Positions 55,736 through 64,000 of a stretch of DNA of 64,000 bases are shown piece by piece (positions within the stretch are counted from its first letter, which is position 1; the number at the start of each line of letters is the position of its first letter). Origin of the DNA: Cryptomeria japonica (taxonomy: Eukaryota > Streptophyta > Pinopsida > Cupressales > Cupressaceae). The notes beneath the pieces were generated by a model that searched no databases, was not told the DNA's origin, and saw only the letters and a list, made by a program, of their open reading frames with translations. The stretch covers positions 116,279,783 through 116,343,782 of the forward strand of contig NC_081406.1 in NCBI RefSeq assembly GCF_030272615.1, in the 5' to 3' direction. Position numbers and translations under genes: made by a program.

Positions 55736-56636
55736 CAGGTGTAGATTCATCCCTTTGAGATAATTTGTCATTTGTAGTCATAGGTGTGCTTACCGGTTTA
55801 GAGTTCTCCATCCCAAATTTCTTTAGTAACTCTTTTAAGTACTTGGATTGACTCAAAAATATACCTTTGTCAGTCTGTGAAATCTGCAATCCTAAAAAGA
55901 ATTTTATTTCTCCAATCATAGACATTTCAAATTCTTGCTGCATTTTAATAGAAAATTCTTTACATAATCCATCTTCTCCTCCAAAGATTATATCATCAAT
56001 GAACACTTCTATAATCAAGATATCATCATTAGTTATTTTGTAATATAAATTGATGTCTGCATTTCCTTTAGTAAAACCAATCTTTAAAAGATACTTATCC
56101 AATCTTGCATACCAAGCTCTTGGGGCTTGTTTCAATCCATACAGAACTTTTCTTAACCCGCAAACCATATCATTGCCATCTGTCAAAGAAAATCCATTAG
56201 GTTGTTCAATGTATACTTCCTCTTCAAGATCTCCATTCAAAAATGTACATTTAATATCCATTTGATAAACTTTGTAGTTCTTGTGTGCTGCAAAAGCCAA
56301 GAATAATCTGACTGCCTCAATTCTAGCTACCGATGCAAATGTTTCATTGTAATCAACTCCTTCTTTCTGAGAATATCCCTTACACACTAGTCTTTCTTTA
56401 TTTCTGACAACCTTACCATCTTCATTAAGTTTGTTTCTGAATACCCATTTTGTTCCAATTACATTTTTATCTTTAGGTCGGGGAACTAATGTCCAAGTAT
56501 TGTTTTTCTCAATTTGTTCTAATTCTTCTTCCATAGCTTTAATCCAAAATTTATCTTCACATGCCTCATTAACAGATGATGGTTCGATTTGAGAAATAAG
56601 ACATACCTCTTCATTTGCCAATCTTCCTCTTGTCAT
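55710..56636 (-). pseudogene. Element 4 reverse transcriptase
   Basis: A 308-codon open frame with copia reverse transcriptase blocks: KNNTWTLVPRPKDKNVIG, KWVFRNKLNEDG, YQMDIKCTFLNGDLEEEVY (catalytic D in MDIK), LYGLKQAPRAWY and the catalytic box VFIDDIIFGG (usual YVDD). It continues upstream in the same frame through stops at 56637-56897 into the integrase frame. It would copy the element RNA in the particle. The stops upstream mean it cannot be made as part of the usual polyprotein. Confidence 0.92.
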
Positions 56637-56897
56637 AACTCCTTTAAATTTGTTTCCAATTATCTAATCTTCAGAATGATTCAATCTTACATACCAGGGT
56701 GTCTTAGTTTGCTGTTGTTCTTCAATTACTGTGGAATCCTATGATGGTACCGGGGTAACTAGATCTTCATTCTATACTAGTGGATTTAGAGTAGGTTCAT
56801 TTGTCACAATTTCTATTGTTGGTTCAGAGTCTATATACCTTGAAGTTCCTTTGAATTGTTCATCAATTTTTACATTTGTACTCTCAACAATTTTCTG

Positions 56898-58355
56898 CTA
56901 TCTCTTGTTAAAACATCTATATGCCTTGCTTTTAGATGAATAACCAAGAAATATTCCTTCATCACTTCTAGGATCAAATTTTCCAATATACTCATCTCTT
57001 TTAATATAACATTTACTTCCAAAAATTCTGAAATACTTAAGAGTAGGAGTATTACCAAACCATAGTTCATGAGGGGTCTTACCGATTTCACCTTTTATGT
57101 GAAATTTGTTGAATGTATAGACTGTTGTGCTGACTACTTCTCTCCAATACACATGTGGTAAATTTGCTCCAAATAACATACTTCTTGTTGCATCCAAGAT
57201 AGTTCTGTTTTTCCTTTCAATAACTCCATTCTGTTGTGGTGTCCGAGGTGCTGATAGTTGTCTTCTGATTCCATTCACTTCAAAGAATGTATTAAAGTCC
57301 TTAGATGTGAATTCACCTCCTTGATCTGATCTTAAACATTTGATTTTCTTACCGGTTTCATTTTCAACCATTGCTTTGAATAGTTTGAACTTTCCAAGTG
57401 CTTCAGATTTTTCTCTGAGAAAAGTAACCCAACACATTCTAGAATAATCATCAATGATTAGCATGAAATATCTATCACCTTGTAAGCTTTTAGTTCTAGC
57501 TGGACCACATAAATCAATGTGAATCAAATCAAGAGCATTATTGGATTTTTCTAGAATACTTTTGAAACTAGCTCTAACTTGTTTTCCAAATTGACATTCC
57601 TTACAAATTGTATTCTGAGGTTTGACAAATTTAGGTAGATCTCTAACTGCCTTAGAAGTACTGATCTTTACCATGCAATCAAAGTTTACATGACAGAGTC
57701 TCTTATGCCACAACCAACTTTCATCTATATGTGCAATCAAGCATGCCTTTTCACTGTTATTCAAATGAAAGATATTACCTCTAGTCTGATTACGAGTTGC
57801 AATTTCTAAACTAGTTCTATTCATGATTTTGCATTTTCCATTCTTAAATTGTAATTGAAATCCTTTCTCAACCAATTGACCAACACTTAAAAGATTATGC
57901 TTTAATCCTTCAACATAGTAGACATTGTCAGTGTTATGCTTACCATCAAGAGATATTTTACCCTTACCTTTGATTGAATAGGCTTTGTCATCTCCAAATC
58001 TTACTAAACCTCCATTGTATTCTTTAAAGTTCAAGAATTTACCTTTGTCTCTTGCCATATGATGTGAGCATCTTGAGTCAATGATCCATTCATCCTTTAC
58101 TTCAACTTTAGCTACTAGGGCTTGTTCTACTGGTTGAGAAGTAGGTGTCGGTTGATCTTCTGTTATAGCAACAAAAACCCATCCATTGTTTGTTGGATCC
58201 TCATCAGAATCATTAGTCACACCTTCATCAGCAATGTAACAAGATTTGTCTTTGTTCTTCTTAAATCTGTATCTCTGATATTCAGGATTAGGCTTATATG
58301 TTCTTCTAGCTTCTTCTCTTAGTCTAGCATGTCTATCAGGGCATCTCAAAGCCAT
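56898..58355 (-). pseudogene. Element 4 protease and integrase
   Basis: The 485-codon frame begins at the end of a zinc knuckle, passes a protease region where the active site reads WIIDSRCSHHM (normally D-S/T-G, the Gly changed to Arg), then a VYYVEGLKHNLLSVGQL block, integrase HHCC (LWHKRLCH, CKECQFGKQ) and the catalytic core: D in LIHIDLCGPA, D in RSDQGGEFTS, E in QQNGVIERKNRT. It ends with FGSKCYIKRDE and GIFLGYSSKSKAYR. The D, D, E residues are kept. The protease change is a G to A transition and would block processing. Confidence 0.92.
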
Positions 58356-58535
58356 ATGACCAATCTTATTGCAGTTAAAATATTTAAAGGGTGCTTTACC
58401 TTAATACTTACTTCCAACTGGACCTTTAGGCATTTTCCTTGCAAATAGTGTTTCAAGTTCTTCAAGTTCTTCATTCTCCTTCCTAGTTTCTTCAAGTTCT
58501 CTTGCATAAAAGGCTTTCCAATCTGATTTATCAAA
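58356..58535 (-). pseudogene. Element 4 gag end with knuckle, between two stops
   Basis: The gag frame continues through TAA at 58536 into WKAFYARELEETRKENEELE and on to a TAA at about 58402, then the knuckle YFNCNKIGHMALRC. In the family this is CX2CX4HX4C, so the first Cys is changed to Tyr. The 62-codon frame at 58346-58534 in another register is a shadow. Confidence 0.75.
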
Positions 58536-59204
58536 TTATGGAGCAGATGATGTTGATTCCTTAAAGGCCAAATCTGTCTTTATTGTAGCAACAGGACCAA
58601 ATTCCTCAATTTCAAAAGTTGAAAGTTTTCCAATCAATGTATCCCTAGTTACTAATGTATTAGGCATTGTTCTCAACTCATTTATAGCAGTAACCTTCAT
58701 TTTATATGCTAGTGGCAATCCTCTTAAAATTTTTAAAACAATTTCATCCTCACTCAAGGTTCCTCCACAACATTTAATACCCAAAACAATTTCATTTACT
58801 CTTTCCATAAAAGCAGAAATCCTTTCATCTTCTTCCATTTTTAGATGTTCATACTTGACTCGGAAACTTTCAAGTTTTGCAATCTTGACTATGGAATCTC
58901 CTTTGTTCAATGTTTCTAAATGATCCCAAATATCTTTAGCAGTAGACCTATCTGATAATCCCATGATTTGTTGATCTGATAATGCACTCAAAAGTGCTTC
59001 TCTTGCTTTGCAATCATTCTCCTCATCTTTAGCTAAGGTAGTTGGACTGGACTGACCAGCTACAGCAGCAGTATAACCTTTCTTTGTAACTTCCCAGATG
59101 TCTTTACCAATGCAATTCATATGTGTCTCCATTCTAATCTTCCATATCCCATAGTTGGTTCCATCAAGTTTAGGACTGTCCTTCCTGTAATAATTAGTAG
59201 ACAT
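58536..59204 (-). pseudogene. Element 4 gag, N-terminal part
   Basis: Start at ATG 59204, about 45 bases from the primer site. It encodes copia gag blocks: KLDGTNYGIWKIRMETHMNC, AKDIWDHLETLNKGD, LESFRVKYEHLKMEEDE and DEIVLKILRGLPLAYKM. The frame is open for 222 codons and then meets a TAA, after which the same frame goes on into the knuckle, protease and integrase. Gag and pol were thus one frame, as is common in plant copia elements. Confidence 0.9.
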
Positions 59205-59247
59205 TGGATCTCCTCAAGTTGTTAAACTTCTGCAAAAAGAGGACTAA

Positions 59248-59259
59248 GCTCTGCTACCA
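59248..59259 (-). other. Primer binding site of element 4
   Basis: TGGTAGCAGAGC on the minus strand, two bases after the LTR end, is one base away from the initiator tRNA-Met site TGGTATCAGAGC. Confidence 0.85.
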
Positions 59260-59261
59260 AT

Positions 59262-60320
59262 TGTTAGGTCCCGGAGACAACTGAGAGGGGGGGGTGAATC
59301 AGTTGTCAAATAAATTCAAACCAAAAACAACTTACCCAACTTAATGCTTAATACTAGTAAACCAGTTAAGTATGTTGGTAGACAGTGTTAATAGTTAACT
59401 GCAATACTGGTAAAGATTAATGCATGAAACATAAACACAAAGCCATCCACAACACATAACACCAATATTTGTACGTGGAAACCCTATAAGGGGAAAAACC
59501 ATGGTGGGAAACCTTACCCACAATCAGATGATACTACTGCAGATAGTAAGTGTACATAAATGGGGTCTGTGCATGCAGAAAGGTCAATAGCCTAGAGCTC
59601 ACTGCTTAATCACAAAAGGGAGTCACACTGACTACAGTTGGATGGTTAAATCCAATAAGAATGTATTGCACAAAATAGCATCTTCATATGCTGGATTCAG
59701 TACCGGTGTAATGCTGATATGCTTCCACAAAAACCTAGCTTCACCTTCAAATGATGTCTTCGTGTATAGATCTGCTTAATCTCGCATATACCTTCTCACA
59801 ATTCTTTTTCACATTTCACATTCGATCTTACAAATAAGATCTTACATTTATACCATAACCTAAGACCAATTTTAGTAGGTCAGCTCTACAAGATATTACA
59901 ATAAAACATTTTACAAACAATATAATATCCGATGCAATAACTGATTAAACATGTTGTCTTAAAGAATTTACAACAATAATTAATCATCTCCATAGCGTGC
60001 CATGCTGATCTAGAAAAGATAAACCTCCCTGTGTAACCCTAGGTAACCCTGGACCTATTTGCCGGTAAAAGCAAATATGCAAATATGAATATGCCAATGA
60101 TTAATTCTTCAAAACAAAGTGTCCACACGATGTCTTCGACATTACCAGGTGTCCTCCATATCATTCCAAGTGCCGGTGATCATTATATCCTGCCGGTGGA
60201 CCATATACCAGTAACTGTGCAATAGTTACTTGCTTGTCGGTGAATGCTGTTGGATCTCCAAAGTGCTAGTTTTTTAGTAGGTGTTGACATCAATGACAAA
60301 ACCATGCCAAAATACCAATA
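59262..60320 (-). repeat. 5' LTR of element 4
   Basis: It is the direct copy of 53609-54670 with a TATAAATG box at 59845-59852 (minus). On the plus strand the far end reads TACCAATA and then the GGAAA duplication, where the other LTR has TACCAACA. The minus frame at 60183-60443 spans the LTR boundary and is chance. Confidence 0.93.
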
Positions 60321-60756
60321 GGAAATACATTCCAATAGTATGTACCCTATGGGCATGTAAAAGTTGTTTTGTGTTGATACTCTGGAGCAATCTTTATCTA
60401 GTTGTATCCTGAAAAAATCCATCCATGAGTGAGAGCATTGCATGTCCTGTTGTTAAGTCCACGATCATATCAATGTTTGGAAGAGGGAAGTCATCCTTAG
60501 GGCATGCTTTGTTTAGATCTCTAAAATGTGTACATATACGAATGCCCCCAGTCAGTTTTTCTACTAGTACCAAGTTGGAGATCCATTTTGCATAGTAAAT
60601 GGGTCTTATGAAACCCACATATAATAGATTTTTGAGTTTAGCTTTTACTAAGAGTCCAATTTGAGGATGCATCTTTCTAAGCTTTTGTTTTACTAGTCTG
60701 GCTCCCTCTGCTCTTGTTAAGTGATGCATCATTAGCTCTAGATCGAGTCTTGGCAT
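60321..60756 (-). pseudogene. Element 5 reverse transcriptase, N-terminal part
   Basis: Gypsy reverse transcriptase blocks are clear: ARLVKQKLRKMHPQI, LLYVGFIRPIYYAKWISN, ICTHFRDLNKACPKDDFPLP (with D of the first catalytic motif missing from its usual VDFRDLN form, here THFRDLN) and SLMDGF. After about 60400 the reading moves one frame on and shows QHKTTFTCP, a stop and GTYYWNVFP, running up to the element 4 insertion at 60325. It resumes at 53608. Confidence 0.88.
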
Positions 60757-62384
60757 GTCTGCCTAGGACCATGCAAAATTGATTTGTTTCTTGTGAAAGA
60801 ACTCTGTGAAATCATGATCTTTTGCTAGAGTCAGTGATACTGCTAGATGTAGTATGTGTGAATTTTTCAAGTGTACCTAGAATAACCTCCTTTGTTTCTT
60901 CAATGAGAATAGACGATCTCTCATGACTAGTGCTAAAGGGGATAATGTCACACCTTCCATCCTCAAGCACCTCGGAGAGGTTTTCACCATTGGATACGTC
61001 CTTTGTTTTTAATCTTTTTGTTTCCACAAGTGCCATAGTGTGGTTTTCACTTGAGGATCCTATTTTGATTGTAATATTTTTATGACCGAAAGGTGTGGCA
61101 TTCTCTCCAAAGTAAGTCACACTATTAAGTTCAATAGCATACCCAGCTTTATAATCCCCTCTTGGCATGTCATCCCGTAACTCTAGAAACTCAATGATCA
61201 CGTCATCATTTTGGAAGGTGTCAAGGTGTGGAAGGCCTTGTGGGTTCCATTCAATGAGTTCAGGGTAAATAATTGGCATTACTTCATTGATCAAGCTAAG
61301 TTCATAGGATGCATCAGTTATGGCAAATATGGAGGAACTGAGATCATCGCCAATACTATCCTCTTCGTAACTAGGCTCGGGAGGTGACCTATTTGAAGTG
61401 TCCTCATCAACTGGGTCCCAAAAGGCCTTTATAAATGCATCTCCTTAAGATTTATTAACCTCAAAAGCGTCCCCATCAGATGATTGTGAAAATTAATAAT
61501 CCCACTCATATTCATGTGAATCCATCTCAGAATCACTATAGATGTGACGTCATTGTGTGTTATAGGGATTTCTATTGATGTGATAGGTTTGTCAGTAGAT
61601 GCTACAATATTTTTATCAGAGAATGTTGTTGATGTTTCTTGGGTGTCTGAGGTAGACAAGAGTCCTATCCCAGGACTAAAAGTTTGGTAGGCAATATAAC
61701 TCCTTTACTTACTTGTAGCAAATTGAGGAGTATCTTCATAACTAGAAAATTTAGACCTGGGAGGTTGATTGGCAATAGATATTGTCCTGCTTCTCAAAGG
61801 GGTGGTCTTTGAAGTGGTCTTTTTATGTTTGTTTGGAATCCTGAGTTTAGAAGAGCTTCCTAAACCAAGGTTGAATCCAAGTCTAGACATATCCTGAGGT
61901 TGTAACAATGGTTGTAATGGCTCTTGTACACCTTACTTGTGGAATCCCAGTGCACTATGGCCATCATAGCCCATCATTTGCATTAGGGTAAAAAATTTAC
62001 CATACCTTTCTGTTGGAATCCTAACCTATTGTCTAGTTGTATCAGAAGGGTCCTTGTAGATCCACTCCACCAAATCTTCATCAAGAGTTTCTTGTTCCTG
62101 TGATCTGTCGGGGATGAAGCCATCAAGTGTAGTAGTATGGGATGCAATAAGTGGTTTGATTGACTATTGTGGTTTTCCGTAAGTCCTAGGTGAGAGGGGT
62201 AGTTGGCCAACATAGAAAAGCTGACTAATATTATACTCTCTCGGGCCTTCATCTTGTACTCTCATTTTCAGCTTTTCTTGTTTGGGTGTAGGGATCGGTG
62301 GATTGGTGAGGTTTTTTGGGTGAATATAAGATGATGAGGTGGTAGATTCTCTATTGCTGGGAACTCTGATATCGGGTTGATGTC
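60757..62384 (-). pseudogene. Linker between protease and reverse transcriptase of element 5
   Basis: Several broken frames. The best is 60812-61294, which encodes an acidic 160-residue stretch including YPELIEWNPQGLPHLDTF and GDYKAGYAIEL; frames at 61429-61659, 61705-61908 and 61983-62252 are parts of a low-complexity Ser/Thr-rich region. A long variable linker at this place is common in large gypsy elements. I recognise no catalytic domain. Confidence 0.6.
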
Positions 62385-62873
62385 TTATATGGTTGCAAAA
62401 AAAAAAGGGTTGGCATCACCAAGGATAGTCATCTCTACTCTGTTATATGGAAATTTGATGCACTGGTGGTAAGTAGAGGATACTACTTGCATGGCGTGAA
62501 TCCATGGTCTACCTAATAGGAGATTGCATGGAAGAAGGAGATCTAGGACTTGACAAACCACATTCTTCACCATCGGTCCTACCCTGACTGGTAGAGTGAC
62601 ATATCCTTTATAGGAGTGCTCTGCATCATCATAGGCCTTGATGGTAATCCTCTTTTTGTCATCTATTGCATCTTCTGCATACCCCAAGGTGGTAATCAAC
62701 TGTAATATGCAAATGTTAAGGCCAACTCCATTCTAAATCAAGACTTGATTGATTCTGTGTTTATGTATGAATCCCTCAATGTGGAGAGGGGTGTTATGCG
62801 GTTGTTGAAAGGATACATCATCATTCTCTGCAAAAGTGAGACATGGTGATGATTTGAGACTCCCAACCATGGC
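62385..62873 (-). pseudogene. Element 5 protease
   Basis: In the gag frame, reading VLI-stop-NGVGLNIC near 62740 stands where the retropepsin active site (D-N-G-A in this type) is expected, so the catalytic Asp codon is now TAG. Downstream blocks are kept: ITIKAYDDAEHSYKGYVTLP, VCQVLDLLLPCNLLLGRPWI and HQCIKFPYN. The same LLLGRPWI-type block marks the C-terminal half of gypsy proteases. The copy is inactive. Confidence 0.8.
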
Positions 62874-64000
62874 TTAAAATTGATCTGTATTGAGGTCAGG
62901 TGGAACTGACGCTTCTTGGAGAGCTTGATCTAAGATGGTTTTATATGAGGGGGATATACATAAAATCTCTAGTATGGAGATAAGTGCTAGTGTCTTATCT
63001 AATTGGTCCATAAGGTTATAATGTTTGGGCACATATGTCACTTTTGATGGTGCACCTAGTAAGAAAATCTTGCTACGACAGGTAACAACATTGCATGCAG
63101 GATCCCTGCCTTGGATGGTAAGGGTACCAACTTGTTCATTGGCATCATAAAGGTTATTGACAGTATAGGTATAGTCTATGTGTGTATAATTTGTCGTGTT
63201 ATCTTGATTCTTACCTTTATGGGAGGGACCTCCTTTCTCATATGATGGGATTGGATTTTTGAACATAGTATGATCAGTATTAAAAGTTTTTGCATTGTGA
63301 CCATCCACTTCTATGTCACCTTGATCAATGAGGTCTTGAATGGTATCCTTTAATCGATGACAAATGTTTGTTTTGTGTCCTCTTCCTTTATGAAATTCAC
63401 AATAATCATTATCCCTCCACCAGGAAGGTTTGACTTGTGGTTCATAGTGTGATGTTTTAGGTAATGTGATAAGATCAAAAGAGATGAGCTGGCATAAAAT
63501 CTTTTCTAGAGATTCCCCCAAGGGTGTGTAGGTGCGATTGGATTTATGAGATGGGTATCTATTTTTAGGTTCCTCTTGCTGTGTGTTTGAAGGTTTATTT
63601 CTTGGATTGGTTTGAGGATTACCTTGATTGGCAGTGGGGTTGTCATGATTATCTGCACCCCTTGGGATTTTGACTATGGTCTAAGCAATTTTGATAGTTT
63701 GTGTGTCTACAACATCATCGTTAACAATGTTTTTTCTTTTAGCCCAAAACTTTGGTTTGTCACTAATGTAGGCTGGTCTTGGACCCTCCTTATTGTCATT
63801 GTATATTTGGACAAGTCCCTTTTTGATAACGACTTTCTCTATTTTAAGTCCTTGAGCTATGACGTCTTTGAAAGTGTCAGCACATTTTATGTCTAAGTAA
63901 AATTCCATTTCCTCATTTAAGTTTGAAATAAAATTTTTAACTAATTGCTCTTCGGGAATGGGAAAGGAACATCTACTAGAAAGGTGTCTCCATCATTGTA
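62874..64000 (-). pseudogene. Element 5 gag, C-terminal part (continues past window)
   Basis: Frames 63681-63908 and 62874-63521 share one reading frame. The first has YLDIKCADTFKDVIAQGLK and EKVVIKKGLVQIY, the part before the knuckle. The second has the knuckle YCEFHKGRGHKTNICHRLK of the form CX2HX4HX4C followed by IQDLIDQGDIEVD, the same unusual form as in the gag of element 1. Stops lie between the two pieces. The N-terminus is outside the window. Confidence 0.8.

Larger units (their letters stand above)
53609..60320 (-). mobile_element. Element 4: complete Ty1/copia retrotransposon inserted in element 5
   Basis: LTRs at 53609-54670 and 59262-60320 bound a 4.6 kb internal region with gag, protease, integrase, reverse transcriptase and RNase H in copia order on the minus strand. 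Primer site and polypurine tract are in place and GGAAA duplications flank it. The LTRs differ at some 4 percent of positions by eye. The outermost base pair at 60319-60320 is TA where CA is expected, so that terminus has mutated. Several nonsense codons and a frameshift before RNase H make this copy inactive. Total length is 6.7 kb. Confidence 0.94.
43964..64000 (-). mobile_element. Element 5: very large Ty3/gypsy element (Tat-like), continuing past the window
   Basis: Read on the minus strand from the window end the order is gag (from beyond 64000), protease (about 62385-62870), linker, reverse transcriptase (60756-60321 and 53608-53150), RNase H (53128-52080), integrase (52004-50835), a long 3' region with an antisense PMD relic, polypurine tract (45415-45430) and LTR (45414 leftward). 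Element 4 interrupts reverse transcriptase. Without it the visible part is over 13 kb. Domain order PR-RT-RH-IN is Ty3/gypsy; size and an antisense extra frame between pol and the 3' LTR are known features of the Tat lineage, which makes that the best guess. All domains carry stops or shifts. Confidence 0.8.

Noticed and set aside
58346-58534. 62-codon minus ORF as a separate small gene in element 4
   Set aside because: It is in another register over the gag end; the true frame carries the knuckle with a stop.

Overview
This is a plant nuclear window made almost entirely of nested retrotransposons. I see no intact host gene, no rRNA or tRNA gene and no CRISPR array. The mixture of Ty1/copia elements with tRNA-Met-type primer sites, Ty3/gypsy elements with gag knuckles of the form CX2HX4HX4C, plant LINEs with a CCHC ORF1, and a plant mobile domain (PMD) relic places it in a seed plant. 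Old, many-layered insertions and long LTRs fit a large genome such as a conifer, but that part is inference.

Layout. 1-7447: a minus-strand gypsy-like element (element 1) with gag and a degenerate protease but no polymerase; its left LTR is cut by the window edge. It appears to sit inside the left LTR of element 2 (to 15283), a plus-strand copia-type element with broken gag and no pol. 15284-16140: nothing recognisable. 16141-19138: a large inverted repeat, about 1.13 kb arms and 0.74 kb loop, whose arms carry an alternating array of a short TTATCCC/GGGATAAG motif. 19139-21348: the 3' end of a relative of element 1 (gag tail, polypurine tract, LTR). 21349-23960: a decayed minus-strand copia pol.

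24195 to about 37210: one minus-strand LINE (LINE-A), split by a solo LTR of the element 1 family (25903-27121, duplication ACTTG) and by element 3 (27877-35441, duplication GTTGA). Element 3 has decayed gag and, in place of pol, a 1,113-codon reading frame of unknown function that is kept in a single frame over 3.3 kb and interrupted only by stop codons. 37424-43891: LINE-B, a plus-strand, nearly full-length LINE of the same family with ORF1, endonuclease, reverse transcriptase and zf-RVT.

43964-64000 and beyond: a very large minus-strand Ty3/gypsy element (element 5, probably Tat-like) with LTR, a long 3' region carrying an antisense PMD-like pseudogene (about 46700-48560), then integrase, RNase H, reverse transcriptase, protease and gag leaving the window. 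Its reverse transcriptase is split by element 4 (53609-60320, duplication GGAAA), a structurally complete copia element with several nonsense codons.

No element here looks able to move by itself. Elements 1, 2 and 3 keep or kept gag plus cis signals (LTR, primer site, polypurine tract), the pattern of elements that borrow polymerase from relatives. The most unusual content is the accessory frame of element 3, the palindromic foldback region, the repeated hairpin in the element 1 leader and LTR, and the antisense PMD relic in element 5.
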